Assembly: GCF_009184865.1 (NCBI RefSeq)
Contig: NZ_CP045096.1
Location: 5,518,001-5,582,000, forward strand
Direction: 5' to 3'
DNA from: Streptomyces phaeolivaceus
GTDB lineage: Bacteria > Actinomycetota > Actinomycetes > Streptomycetales > Streptomycetaceae
Length of the DNA stretch: 64,000 nucleotides
The position numbers were made by a program, and so were the translations under genes. This document shows positions 9,912 to 20,200 of the stretch, in pieces; within the stretch, counting starts at the first letter, position 1; each line of letters begins with the position of its first letter. Under the pieces are notes generated by a model, which saw only the letters and a list, made by a program, of their open reading frames with translations, did no database searches and had not been told where the DNA came from.

Positions 9912-10072
9912 ACGCGGTCGTGTCGGCCACTCGTGGAGCCGCCGTACCGGGAGTTGGGGCGCGGACCGGCGCTGAAGGAGCCGGGAGACCCGGCACGGAG
10001 GCGTCACGGGTGTGACGCCGGAGCCTGACCAGACCTGCTCACCCGGCGGAGACAGCAGGAGGTCCACTCTCG

Positions 10073-10486
10073 ATGACCGGATTCTGGAACGCCGACGCCC
10101 CTGACGGTCAGCCGGTACGACTGACCTACGTCTCCACCGCTGCTCCGGGTGGTACGGCCGAGTTCATCCTGCGCGATCCGTGCGGCCGTGTCATCGGCCG
10201 ACTTCGTTTCCGTGCCTGCCATGAGTGCCGTACTGGGCGCATCCTGGACCTCTGGGTCTGCGATATGTGGCAACGGCAGGGACTGGGGCGCGGACTCGTG
10301 CGTTCCCTGTTCGCCCACCGTCGCGGCTACCGGTGGAACACCACCCTGCAGAGCCGCCCGGGGCGGGCCTTCTTCGCGGCGATGACACGGGAAACCACAC
10401 TGAGCCTGCCCCACGGCGGCCCGCTCTGTCCCCACCTCATGGGATGGCTCCGGCGTACCTGGCGCCGCCTGCTGCACGCCTACTGA
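10073..10486 (+). CDS. GNAT-like acetyltransferase
   Basis: 137 aa. The segment ILDLWVCDMWQRQGLGRGLV carries the acetyl-CoA-binding Q/R-x-x-G-x-G/A motif (RQGLGRG) of GNAT enzymes. The C-terminal part is shorter and less typical than most members, so the protein may be a divergent or minimal version. The ATG has a strong AGGAGG ribosome site. The substrate is unknown and neighbours give no direct clue. Confidence 0.7.
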   Translation: MTGFWNADAPDGQPVRLTYVSTAAPGGTAEFILRDPCGRVIGRLRFRACHECRTGRILDLWVCDMWQRQGLGRGLVRSLFAHRRGYRWNTTLQSRPGRAFFAAMTRETTLSLPHGGPLCPHLMGWLRRTWRRLLHAY

Positions 10487-10585
10487 AAGGGCGTCTCAGC
10501 GCAGCCGGGGGCACGTCATCACGTCTCGTGGCCGAGACGTCGGCCAATTCCTGACAGCAACCGGCAGGCGGACCGTAGTGAACAC

Positions 10586-10600
10586 TGCCGGAACCTGGCA
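10586..10600 (+). promoter_or_regulatory. TGCC-N7-GGCA dyad, copy B (Rv1733c-like gene)
   Basis: Reads TGCCGGAACCTGGCA, extended by CAC and GTG into a longer palindrome. It lies 121-135 bp before the ATG at 10721. It differs by one base from copy C at 13949-13963 read on its coding strand. Confidence 0.6.
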
Positions 10601-10720
10601 GTGCAACCGGTATGGCTGTGCGTGCACCATGAAGGATGGGGAGATGGGCTGGGCAGCGGGCCCTTCTTGCCCCAGCAGGCTGGAAGCAAGTTGCCGGTGC
10701 TCACGAAGGGGTGTCGGCCG

Positions 10721-11302
10721 ATGGCGACGGCGCGGTGTGCCAGGGTGTGGTGGTGGCGGTGGCGGCATAATCCGCTGCTGCGGCGCAGCGACGTCATCGA
10801 AGCCTGGGTCATCCTCGCTGGATGGGTGCTGGCCCTGGTGGGCGGTCTGTTCGTGGGGCTGGCGGCGGCAGACGCGGTCGAGCGGTCCGCGGACCGGCAG
10901 CGGGTGGAGCGCCGCACGGTGTCGGCTGTACTCGTCGAGGACGCCAAGGGCAAGGTGCCCGCCAGGGCAGCGGGCGATCCGCGGGTGTGGGCGACGGTCC
11001 GCTGGACCGCGCCGGACGGTTCGACACGCACCGGCGAGGCCCGGGTGTCGGCCACGAGCCCCGTCGGCAACCGGGTCACGATCTGGATCGACAAGGACGG
11101 TCACCTCACTGCGGAGCCCCTGACCGAAGGGCAGGCACGATCCCATGCGGCTGCCGCAGGGTTGCTGGTCGCGGCAGGTGCGGGCGGCATCGCCCTGGCC
11201 GCGGTCTCCGTTATACGCATGTACCTGAGCCAGCGGCGTTTGGAGCAGTGGGCCGTGGAGTGGGAGCGGATCGACACGCGGTGGGGGAGGAAGGCCGGCT
11301 GA
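10721..11302 (+). CDS. Rv1733c family membrane protein
   Basis: 193 aa from the ATG at 10721 (AAGGGG 10 nt upstream). The layout is the family's: an Arg/Trp-rich start (RVWWWRWRHNPLLRRSDVIE), a first membrane helix (about 30-50), an extracytoplasmic beta-rich domain with WATVRWTAPDGSTRTGEARV, and a second helix (about 145-168) followed by a short basic tail. In Mycobacterium tuberculosis Rv1733c belongs to the DosR dormancy regulon; the biochemical role is unknown. The upstream dyad places it in the same candidate regulon as the flotillin operons. Confidence 0.85.
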   Translation: MATARCARVWWWRWRHNPLLRRSDVIEAWVILAGWVLALVGGLFVGLAAADAVERSADRQRVERRTVSAVLVEDAKGKVPARAAGDPRVWATVRWTAPDGSTRTGEARVSATSPVGNRVTIWIDKDGHLTAEPLTEGQARSHAAAAGLLVAAGAGGIALAAVSVIRMYLSQRRLEQWAVEWERIDTRWGRKAG

Positions 11303-11384
11303 CCGGGCCAGTTGATCAGCGAGACCCAGGGGCGACGAAGGCCGACTCCCATCCGGTCGGAAAGGATCAAGGGCCAGGGCCCCA

Positions 11385-11738
11385 TCACGGCCGACCGCTG
11401 ATGCCCTGTGCCTGATCGACAGTCTGTGCTCGCATTGCTCGCCGGTAGAACCGCTCGCCCAGCTGCGATCCGGCCACGAGCCCTCCAGCGAACATCAGCA
11501 GCCCACCCTGCACCACGGAAGCGAAAAAACTGGCGTCCTCGGTGTCCAGATCGCTCCACCGCAGGAGCGGGCCGGTCAGCCCGCCGAGCCAGATCACCAG
11601 CAGGGCGACGCCCCGGACGCGGATGGCCCACGGGGTCGTACGGCTGCGGGTGCGTTTCGGCGCCCACCCTCGCAGCGAGGCGATGGCCACGGGCAGCGCG
11701 AAGGCCGACCAGCCGACCAGCCAGAACCACAGCAACAC
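11385..11738 (-). CDS. Small membrane protein of unknown family
   Basis: 117 aa with three hydrophobic segments (about 1-20, 42-58, 70-90). The GTG start has an excellent GAGGAGG ribosome site at 8 nt. It follows the flotillin gene by 75 nt with a strong hairpin between, so it may be a partially attenuated third gene of the NfeD-flotillin operon. I do not recognise the family. Confidence 0.65.
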   Translation of the reverse strand: MLLWFWLVGWSAFALPVAIASLRGWAPKRTRSRTTPWAIRVRGVALLVIWLGGLTGPLLRWSDLDTEDASFFASVVQGGLLMFAGGLVAGSQLGERFYRRAMRAQTVDQAQGISGRP

Positions 11739-11758
11739 CCCTCGTACCTCCTCGCGTA

Positions 11759-11792
11759 CGAGCCCGGGCGGTTCCAGGACCGCCCGGGCTCG
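11759..11792. terminator. GC-rich hairpin after flotillin gene
   Basis: A perfect 14-bp stem (CGAGCCCGGGCGGT with its complement, loop of 6) lies between the flotillin stop and the next start on the minus strand. There is no U tract, as is common in Streptomyces terminators. It could terminate or attenuate transcription into the small membrane gene. Confidence 0.6.
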
Positions 11793-11813
11793 CTTCTCCG
11801 GTCGATGCCGGCG

Positions 11814-13247
11814 TCAGCCGGTGATCTCGACCTTCCCGTTGGCCCCGGCGGGTGCTGTCGTCGCGGGCTGCGCGCCGCCGACCCGGCCGGTGATGCCCTT
11901 CAGCAGCTCGGCGAGGTCGACTCCGGTGGTGGAACCGAGCAGTTCCAGGCCCTGTGCGACGTTGTCGGCGACCGTGCGCGAGAGCTGACTGGCGCCGTCG
12001 GTGGAGATGACCGTCATCTTGTCGATCGCGCTGAGCGGCTCGGACGCCTTGGCGACGACCTGCGGCAGCACCTCCACCAGCATCTGCAGGACAGCTGCGT
12101 CGCCGTACTGGGCGAAGGCGTCGGCCTTCTTCTGCATGGCGTCAGCCTCGGCGGCGCCCTTGGCGCCGATGGCGGCGGCCTCCGCCTCACCCTCGAGGCG
12201 GACGGCGTCGGCGAGCGCGGCGCGCTGCGCCTTCTCACCCTCACCGGTCAGCCTCGCCCGCTCGGCGGTTGCCTCGGCCTCCTTGACCAGCGCGATACGG
12301 CGGGCCTCGGCCTCCTGCTCGGCCTGGTAGCGGGCGGCGTCGGCGGGCTTGCGGACCTTGGTGTCCAGCTCCCGGTCGGTCAGCGCGGCCTGGCGTTCGG
12401 CGACCTTCTCCTGCTCGCTGAGCACTTCCTGCTGCCGGGCTGCCTCGGCGAGCGGTCCGGCCGCGGCGGCGCGGGCTGCGGCCTCGTCGGTCTCGGCCTT
12501 GATCTCGGCCTGCTTCAGCGCGAAGGTCCGCTGGGCGATGGCGATTTCCTCCTCGGCCTTCAGCCGGGCCTGCTCGGCGGCGCGCCGGGCGACGGCCTCG
12601 GCGATGTCGGCCTCCTGCTTGGCGCGGGCGGCCTCGGGGCGGCCGAGGTCCTCCAGGTAGGAGCCCTCGGTGGTGATGTCCTGGATCTGGAAGGCGTCCA
12701 GCACCAGGCCCTGCCCGGAGAGGCTGGCCTCGGCCTCCTCGGCGACCTGACTGGCGAAGGCGGCCCGGTCACGAATGATGTCCTCCACGGACATCCGGCC
12801 GACGATCGCGCGCAGTGCGCCGGAGAGAACTTCCTGGGTGAAGCCGACGATGCCGTCCTGCTGCATCAGGAACCGCTGGGCCGCAGCGCGGATCGAGTCC
12901 TCGGTGCCGCCGACCTTGACGATGGCGACGCCTTCGAGGTTCGCCTTGACACCGCGCAAGGTGACCGCGCCGCGTACCGCGATGGGGATGTGCCGCGAGG
13001 ACAGGTCCAGGGTGAACTTCTGCTGCACGAACGGCACGACGAACACCCCGCCGCCGACCACGACCTTCTGCCCGCTGTTGTCGGTGAACACCCGCCCGGT
13101 CTCCGGGTCGGTGGCCTGCTTGCCGCGCCGGCCGGTGACGATGAACGCCTCACTCGGACCCGCCACCTTGTAGCGGGTGACCACGACGAGGCCGAGCAGG
13201 ACAAGGAGTACGACGACTCCTATCACGGCGAAGACGACTGGACTCAT
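11814..13247 (-). CDS. Flotillin-like SPFH (band 7) protein
   Basis: 477 aa from the ATG at 13247 (GGGGAAAG ribosome site). It has one N-terminal membrane helix (2-24), an SPFH domain (about 30-200), then a long Ala/Glu/Lys/Arg-rich coiled coil (about 205-390) and a Gly/Ala-rich C-terminal flotillin domain. This matches FloT in order and length. Flotillins scaffold membrane microdomains and affect membrane fluidity and signalling. The NfeD-like gene immediately upstream is the usual partner, as in Bacillus yuaF-floT. Confidence 0.9.
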   Translation of the reverse strand: MSPVVFAVIGVVVLLVLLGLVVVTRYKVAGPSEAFIVTGRRGKQATDPETGRVFTDNSGQKVVVGGGVFVVPFVQQKFTLDLSSRHIPIAVRGAVTLRGVKANLEGVAIVKVGGTEDSIRAAAQRFLMQQDGIVGFTQEVLSGALRAIVGRMSVEDIIRDRAAFASQVAEEAEASLSGQGLVLDAFQIQDITTEGSYLEDLGRPEAARAKQEADIAEAVARRAAEQARLKAEEEIAIAQRTFALKQAEIKAETDEAAARAAAAGPLAEAARQQEVLSEQEKVAERQAALTDRELDTKVRKPADAARYQAEQEAEARRIALVKEAEATAERARLTGEGEKAQRAALADAVRLEGEAEAAAIGAKGAAEADAMQKKADAFAQYGDAAVLQMLVEVLPQVVAKASEPLSAIDKMTVISTDGASQLSRTVADNVAQGLELLGSTTGVDLAELLKGITGRVGGAQPATTAPAGANGKVEITG

Positions 13248-13356
13248 GATGTCTTTCCCCTCAGCCCTCCCAGGGGACGGCAGATCGATACGGTTCAAGT
13301 GGATGAAAGGGCGGGGCCGGTGCAACGGCGCCCGATGTGAAGAACGGGGCCGCGGG

Positions 13357-13872
13357 TCAGCGTTCCACCGGGCGTACGGAGACCGCTGTCTGCGACAGCG
13401 CCTCCTCCACCCAGATCTCGGCGCCTCGCGGCACCGGGCTCGGACTCTTCGCCGCGAGCTTGACCGGTTGTCCGGCCAGGTGGACCAGCACCTCGCCGTA
13501 GCCGCCGACCGGAATGGCCGTCACCACGGAACCCGCGGCGCCGATCAGATCGTCGCCGCGCGGGGCAGCGCTTGACCGGTCGTTCAACAGGGCCCGGCTG
13601 AGGTGGTAGGCGAGCCAGCCCGTGGCAGCTCCTGCGGGCACGCCGACCGCGGTGGCGCCCACCGCGCCGAGCCCGGTGGTGCCCAGGACGATCGCTCCGG
13701 AGAAGCCGAGCATGGACACGAACCCGGCGATGACCGGAAGCGACAGCCACCCGTCGAAAAGGCCGTCGAGCGCGTCGACGCCGCCGAAGAGGCCCTCAAG
13801 GACACCGTCGAAGACGAGGGACAGAGCGAGGAGTACGACTCCTGCGATGCCGAGACCCAGAAACCAGGTCAT
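13357..13872 (-). CDS. NfeD-like membrane protein (YuaF type), flotillin partner
   Basis: 171 aa. Helices lie at about 3-22, 45-65 and 70-92. The C-terminal 70 residues form the NfeD OB-fold (DLIGAAGSVVTAIPVGGYGE and a following LVHLAGQPVKLAAKS strand pair). The gene starts the operon and is followed after 109 nt by the flotillin gene. NfeD proteins sit in the membrane with flotillins. The dyad at 13949-13963, 77-91 bp upstream, is the candidate operator. Confidence 0.85.
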   Translation of the reverse strand: MTWFLGLGIAGVVLLALSLVFDGVLEGLFGGVDALDGLFDGWLSLPVIAGFVSMLGFSGAIVLGTTGLGAVGATAVGVPAGAATGWLAYHLSRALLNDRSSAAPRGDDLIGAAGSVVTAIPVGGYGEVLVHLAGQPVKLAAKSPSPVPRGAEIWVEEALSQTAVSVRPVER

Positions 13873-13948
13873 CCGCGTTCACCGCCCCTCTCCCACAGTC
13901 ACCCCGCTGGTGACCGCCATACTCACACGTAGATCCCGCCGAAAACAC

Positions 13949-13963
13949 TGCCTGGTTCCGGCA
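13949..13963 (-). promoter_or_regulatory. TGCC-N7-GGCA dyad, copy C (NfeD-flotillin operon)
   Basis: On the coding strand reads TGCCGGAACCAGGCA, preceded by GTAAAGAT. Copy D at 25009 shares the preceding GTGAAGAT, so conservation extends beyond the dyad. It is 77-91 bp before the NfeD start. Confidence 0.65.
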
Positions 13964-14144
13964 ATCTTTACGCTCTCTTGATGGCGTCCTCCCCGCAGCC
14001 TGGCCGGAGTGCGGTGGGAACCTGGCCGACGGCAGTTCCGAAGGACAGCCGTGTCCAGACCAGTTGCTCGCGTACTACCGCCCCTGTTCAGCCGAGCAGC
14101 CGAGAGCCGCGCCGATCGGGTCGGGAAGCGCCACGGAGCCAGGT

Positions 14145-16088
14145 CTACGGCATGGCGGGGTCGGCCGGCCTGGGATGGCGGCCGAGGAGTTCGGCGAGTC
14201 CCTGCCGGGTCGTCGCCAGCACGACCCGGTCCTCGGGGCGCAGGACGTATCCGGGGTGCAGTTCCCAGAGCAGCCCGGGGGGCCGGTCGTCGCCATCGGC
14301 CGGATGGGCCGCGGCGAGATCGGGGCGCCGGTCGGCTGGCGCGGCGGCGTCCAGGGCCAGAACGCGCCAGGACCCGGGGCGGAAGGCTTCGGCGACCGTG
14401 CGGCCCTCCAGTTGCGGGTGACCTGCGACGACGAGGGCCGCGACGAGGAGGACCTTGCGTTCGACGGGGATCGCACCGAGGATCTGGCGGCCCATCATCG
14501 CGCCGGCGAACGCGGGGGCCGCAAGGCTGGAGACGCTGCGGCTGCGGGTGAGGGCCTGCGGGTGGGCGGCTCGCAGGGTGCGGTAGACGGCGGTGGCGAA
14601 GTCGTCGTCGTACAGCCGCAGCGCGACACGCAGGTCGGGCTTGACGGAGCGTGCGTACAGGGCGGCTTCGAGGTTGGTGGTGTCGGAGCTGGTCAGGGCG
14701 AGCAGGGCGTGCGCGCGGTGGATCTTGGCGGACTCCAGGACGCCCTCCTCGGTGACGTCCCCGATGACGGTGGGGATGCGCAGACGACGGGCCAGAGGGA
14801 TGCCTCGCGCCCCGGGGTCCGACTCCACACAGACCACGGGGATGTCGAGCTCCTTCAGCCGGGCCAGCACGCGGGTCCCGATCTTGCCGAGGCCGAGGAG
14901 GACGACATGCCCGGACAGGCCGCGCGGAGGACGGCGCAGGGCGGAAGCGCTGCGGAATGTGCCCAGGCCCTCCAGCACGGCCGCCGTCATCACCGGCAGC
15001 AGCAGCAACCCGGCCAGCCCGGAGAGGAGTTGCATGATCTGACGGCTCAGCGGCTCGCCGAGCGCCGGGTCGTCGATGGCGAACAGGTCGAGCAGAGTGA
15101 GGTACGTGGCGTGCACCAGGCTGTCGTCGGTGGTCAGCCAGGAGGCGACGGCGAGGCCGAAGACGCGCGAGCAGGCCGAACAACGACCAGCGCAGCCGAC
15201 GCGAGAACAATTGCCCGAGCGAGCCTCGGTTGGCCAGCCGCCCACTGGGCAGGAGCGGCCCGCTGTACGAGACGGCCTCCAGTACCACCGTGCCGTGTCC
15301 GGTCGCAGCGGTCACCGCCTCCTCGCTGGGCAGGAGTCGGGGCGCCTCCGCCCCGCTGCGGTCCGAACCCTCGGCCCCGCAGGATCGTTCGCCGTCGCCG
15401 ACAGCAGTGCCAGCGTGCACAGGCCAGGGTCGAAAGCTTCACCGCGACGCGGCGGGGTGCGTTCGACCGCTCGCAGCAGCAGCCCATCCGCCTGAACCAC
15501 CTTGCTGGTGCCCGCGACGGCCGTGGCGGCCAGCGCCGGAGCGGCGGTGTCCGCGTCGGACAGGACGGTCGTGGAGGTGTCCAGAGCCACCGGGTCCAGC
15601 CCCGGTGAGGCGACTACGGCGGCTTGGTCCAGCAACTCCTCCAACTGCTGGCCGAGCTTGCGGTTGTACAGCCGGATCACCAGCCGCACCTGCGGGTTGA
15701 GGCGCCGGGCGATCAACGCGGCGCGGATGTTCACCTCGTCGTCCTCATGCACCAGGGCGACCGCCGTGGCCCGAGCCACACCGGCCGCGGCCAACACCTC
15801 GTCGGTGAGCTCCGACGCCTCCAGCACATGCCCGTTGTCGGCGGCGTCCGGTGCGCTGCCCGCGGCCCTCGTCATCACCGAGGACACCCGTCCGAAGAGT
15901 GCCGTCGCCCGGTCCCGGCCGGTGGGCGACGTGCCCGGCGTGACACCGCCCTGGGCGGGAGCGACGAGCGTGACCTGCTCGCGGTAGACGTCGCGCAGTT
16001 CGTCGGACAGCCGGTGAGCCAGCCCGTCATCACCACAGACGATCATGTGCCCGCTGCGGGGAGGCATCTGGCGCGGGAGGGAAGACAT
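14145..16088 (-). pseudogene. Two-RCK ion channel/NAD-binding protein, broken by two compensating frameshifts
   Basis: An intact gene would encode about 645 aa: TrkA-N domain 1 (MIVCGDDGLAHRLSDELRDV), a two-helix pore region (LTLLDLFAIDDPALG near the filter position, then LLSGLAGLLLLPVMTAAVL), and TrkA-N domain 2 (GHVVLLGLGKIGTRVLARLK) with a C-terminal RCK_C. The first part (16088 to about 15380) and last part (about 15170 to 14145) share a frame, but roughly 200 nt between them are coding in another frame. In the first frame a stop occurs at 15312. A one-base loss in a G-run near 15375-15380 and a one-base gain near 15165-15172 would explain it. It is either a real lesion or two sequencing errors. 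Confidence 0.75.
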
Positions 16089-16353
16089 GGAAGATCACTT
16101 TGCCGCAGTTCGGCAGCTGCTTCCATGCCTACGGAACAGATGCCGCAGGTGGGGGCTGCGAGGCGGAGAGTGGATCGCCAGTTCCGCATGACGGCTCTGC
16201 CTCCGCGCAGCGGGTGGTGCGGCGGACCGCTGTCTCGGCCCGAACGGCTGCGCGGCTTCGCACACCGACGCCTGCGGCGCATCAGCCCGAGCCGCCGTTG
16301 AGCCCCGGTAACGGCAACCCCTACCGAAAAGCCGACCGCAAAGACGCGGCAGC

Positions 16354-16701
16354 TCAGACACCGAAACCGGTTTCCGCATCGACGACGGTGTCATGTACCC
16401 GAAGGACCTGATCAGCCCCCGTCATCTGAAGGACCCGCTGCAGGGAATCGGGGACACTCGCCAGTACGAGCACGGCGCCGCTCGCCGCCGCCTGCCGCCA
16501 CGCTCCAAGCAGCACACTCAGTCCGGCCGAGTCGCAGAACGAGACGTCCGACAGGTCCAGGACGATGAAGCGATCGCCCCGCCCCAACAGCTCCCTGAAC
16601 TGTGCGCGGAACACCAAGTCGGTCCCATAGTCCATGTCGCCGCTGACCCTCGCTACCAGGCAGCGACCCGAGGTGGTCATCTCGACCGAAGGGTCAGTCA
16701 C
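16354..16701 (-). CDS. STAS domain anti-sigma factor antagonist
   Basis: 115 aa, typical SpoIIAA/RsbV length. The phosphoacceptor motif is DLSDVSFCDSAGLSVLLGA near residues 50-67, with the expected serine in DSAG. The GTG start has AGGAGAG at 5 nt. It should bind a serine kinase/anti-sigma factor when unphosphorylated and free a sigma factor. No kinase gene is adjacent. Confidence 0.88.
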   Translation of the reverse strand: MTDPSVEMTTSGRCLVARVSGDMDYGTDLVFRAQFRELLGRGDRFIVLDLSDVSFCDSAGLSVLLGAWRQAAASGAVLVLASVPDSLQRVLQMTGADQVLRVHDTVVDAETGFGV

Positions 16702-16812
16702 AAGCGCTCTCCTAGCCGTTTTGGTAGGGAGAAGACGGCGGAATCGTGAGGGGAGCCCATACTTCGCGGCTGAGGTAAACAGCGACTTCCGCGGGCATCG
16801 CCGCAGGATGTG

Positions 16813-17004
16813 TCACGGACCGCCTCGATTCCACCGGCCGGTCAGCAGCGCGATCCCAGCCGCCGCCAGGCTCAGGATGCCGAACAGCAGAACCGGAAGT
16901 CCGGGCCCCGGCAGCACCCACATCACCGCACCGCAGAGAGTGAGCAACGCGCCGACGACCGTGAGCACACCTACGAGGGCGCGCCCCGTGAAGGGTCTGG
17001 ACAT
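16813..17004 (-). CDS. Small two-helix membrane protein with PGPG motif
   Basis: 63 aa: helix 1 about 9-30, turn VLPGPGLPVLL, helix 2 about 34-55. This resembles the short actinobacterial PGPGW-type transmembrane proteins. The ATG has GGAG at 8 nt. The gene is preceded by leader copy 5, whose box ends 30 nt before the start codon. That is the best evidence that it is a real, regulated gene. Function unknown. Confidence 0.65.
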   Translation of the reverse strand: MSRPFTGRALVGVLTVVGALLTLCGAVMWVLPGPGLPVLLFGILSLAAAGIALLTGRWNRGGP

Positions 17005-17034
17005 GTGGCGGCTCCAGGGAAGGGGGCAGTCAAT

Positions 17035-17077
17035 GCCGACCAGGCTTCCCGGCTCACCTGTGGCGCATTATAGCCAC
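17035..17077 (-). promoter_or_regulatory. Conserved leader element, copy 5 (variant), upstream of small membrane gene
   Basis: The box at 17058-17035 differs from the other four at two positions (GGTGAGCC, GAAGCC) and keeps the rest. A hairpin GTGGC-8 nt-GCCAC (17077-17060) ends 1 nt upstream, the same spacing as copies 1 and 2. The hairpin loop contains TATAAT, so part of it might instead be promoter sequence; the other copies argue for an RNA element. Confidence 0.65.
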
Positions 17078-17201
17078 CTCAGATAGAAACACGATGGCCA
17101 AGTCCACGAGAGAGGGGTGGGTCCGACGCCGACAGCGGTGGGCAACTCGAAGTAACCGCTCCCGCGCGCCGGCGCGGATCGACCGGACAGTACGCGTCAG
17201 C

Positions 17202-20200
17202 TCACTCCTTCTCCGGGACCGGGCGGGCCGCGTGGCGGGCAGTGGGGTTGGCGATGAGGTGGCGTGGGTCGGCGGCTCGGTTGATCGCCGACTCGACGGC
17301 GGCGATCCGGTCGGCGACCAGGCCCAGGGCGCCGACCGCGCGGGCGAGCGTAGCGAGATGGGGGTCCCGTCGGCTGAAGGCTGGGGGATGGTCGTCATCA
17401 GGGCCACTGAGCGCCTGCGTACGGACGTAGGCGGTCTGCAACTCGGTCCAGCGGGCGTCCTGTTCGGGCGTGAGTGTGCCGCGCAGTTCGGCGAGTCGGA
17501 GCAGGTTGGCCTCGGCGCCGGTGGTGAGGGTCTGGGCCTCGGCGGTGTAGTGGTCGTCGATCAGCGCCGCCAGTTCGGTGTGGTTCATGACGGGCTGGAC
17601 GCGCTGGGCGATCTTGTTCATGTTGCGGTAGGAGCCCTGGAGTTGGAAGGGCGGCTCGACGCGGGTGGCGTCGGCCTGCGCGGCGGAGGCGATGTACGCG
17701 GCGTTCACCGCGAGGACCGTCGCGCGAGCCGTGAGCAGGTGGCGCAGGACGGCCAGGACGCGCTCCAGTTCGGCGGGTTGGTACGTGTGGGTGAGGCGGT
17801 CGGCGTGGGCCGTTGAGTCGCCCTGGGCGAGGCGGACGAGCAGGTCGAGGTCGGCGCGGTCGCGTGCGGCGAGCGGGGCGAGGACCGGGTTGGCGGTGAG
17901 GGCGTTCTCGATGAAGCTGAGTGCGAAGGTGTCCTCCTTGCCGGTCAGGACGTCGCCGAGGTTCCAGACGTCGGCGCGGTTGGTGAGCATGTCGGGGATG
18001 CGGAAGCGGCTGCCGGACTCGGTGTAGGGGTTGCCTGCCATGCAGACCGCGAAGCGCTTGCCGCGCAGGTCGTAGGTGCGCGGTTCGCCGTCCTTCACGC
18101 CCTCGATGCGGCGGGTGGTATCGCAGAGCGGAATGAACTTCTGCAGCAGTTCGGGCGAGGTGTGCTGGATGTCGTCCAGGTACAGGAGGGTGTTGGTGCC
18201 CGCCTCCAGTGCGAAGTTGATCTTCTCGACTTCCTGGCGGGCGGTGGCGTTCGGGGCCTCGGCCGGGTCGAGAGACGTCACGGCGTGGCCGAGGGCGGGG
18301 CCGTTGACCTTGACGAGGATCATCCCGAGCCGGTCGGCGACGTACTCCATGAGGGTCGTCTTGCCGTAGCCGGGCGGGGAGATGAGCAGCAGCAGGCCGC
18401 CTGTGTCGGTGCGCTTGGACTCGCCGGTGGTGCCGAGTTGCTTGGCGAGGCTGTCGCCGATGAGCGGGAGGTAGACCTCGTCGATGAGCCGGTTGCGGAC
18501 GAACACGGACATGATCCGCGGGCGGTACTCGTCGAGGCGGAGGCGGGTGCGCTCGGCGGCCACCAGCGCCGTACGCAGGCGCTGGTACGCGCGGTGCGCG
18601 GGCACTTCATGGGCGCGGAAGTCACTGGTGCGGGCCAGGAATTCGTCGACGTGGAGGGTGAGCGTGCGTCCGGTGATACGCGGGTGGGTGCCGAGCAGGC
18701 CCTCGACGGTCTCGGTCACGGGTGCGTCGGACTCGTAGCGCGGCAGGTCCGGGCAGAGCTCCGCGGCCACCGCCTCGGCCAGATCGCCGGGGGCGGTGTC
18801 CGTTCCGGTGGCGGTGGTGTACGACGTCAGCCATGCCTCGACGAGTTGCCGGCGGGCGGCCGGGTCGGCGAGGGCGGCGAGGTCGTCGTCGTAGGCCGAC
18901 GTGCCCACCGTGCGGCGGAACTTGTCGAGCAGGGTGCGGCTGTCGGCGCTGATGACGAAGCCGTCGGGGCCGGTCGTCAGCTCCTCGAAGAGGTAGGCGG
19001 CCGCCGCTCGTGTGCCGATCTCCCGCGCGAGTTCGGCCACGAGGTCGTCGATGGCGGGCGCGAGACCGAACGTGTCACGGGCGCGGGCCAGGGACACCGC
19101 ACGCCGGGTCCAGTTGTCGCGCTCGTCGGCCGTCGTGTCGTGCGCCCAGAAGAGGTGTGCGGCGGCGCGGGCGGCCGGCTCGTGACGCAGGAGTCCGGCG
19201 CTCTCGTGCAGGCGCAGGAGTGCGGTGAGGATCAGGGCCGCGTCGTGGTCGTGGACACCGCGCTCGTAGCCCTCGTCGTAGGCCACCTCGGCCGTCTGCC
19301 GGACCAGCGCGGGCAGGTCGTCGGCCTCCGCGAGGGCGGCCGGGCCGTGTTCGTCGAGGAGACGGGCGGCCAGGTGTTCGGCCCGGTAGACCTCGGGTGA
19401 CTCCGAGGGCAGCGGGCGGTCCCAGAACGGACGGGTGGCCGCGAAGTCGGGGTCCGTGACCGGGGAGCGGTAGTCGGTGCCGGTCAGCGCGAAGGCCAGG
19501 CCCTCGCCGTGCGGGACGAGGGTGAGGTCGAGGGGTTGGGTGTTGACGGCGAAGCGGTGGGTGCCCAGGCGGAGGGTTCGGCCGTCGTCGGCGTAGAGGT
19601 CGGTGCGGTCGCGCAGGGCTCGCAGCGCCTCCTGGCGGGCGGAATTCAGGCGGCCGCCCAGCTCCTCCGCCCTGCCCTGGTCGCCGAGGCCGCGCAGTTC
19701 GGCGGCGATGCGGCGGACCTTGGCGGGCATCGGGTCGGAGGTGAAGTACGTGGCGACGGCGTCCGCGTCGGCGAGCGTGGCGGCGCGGCGGGTGATCGTC
19801 TTCAGAACGCGGTGCGCCGAGTCGGTGAGGCGTTCGGCGCGGCGGGCCCGGGTGTCGGCGAGGGTCTGCTTGCGGGCGGAGAACGTCTCGTGGATCTCGT
19901 CACGTCTGTCCGCCAGTTCGCCGAGGAAGTCGTCGAACTCGGCAAACTCCGAGAACCGCGCCTCCAGGTTCTCCACCTGCACGAGCAGGCGGGCCAGCTG
20001 CTCGTCGCACGCCTCGGGGCTGTCGGCGGCGGCGAAGGCACCGTTGACGGCCTGCCCGAGCAACGCGGACTCGGCCGCGAACTCGGCTCGCCCCTCGTGC
20101 TCCTGGAGTTCGCGGCGGCGGCCGTCGAGGCGGGCGCGGGCGCGGTTGACGCCGCCCAGCACCTCCGCGATCCGCGCCAGGACGGACGTACGGACGGTGG

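Noticed and set aside
10586..10600. Dyad as a DosR box, prompted by the Rv1733c-like gene
   Set aside because: The sequence does not match the DosR consensus (GGGACTWWAGTCCC-like), and the other copies precede flotillin and PucR genes.
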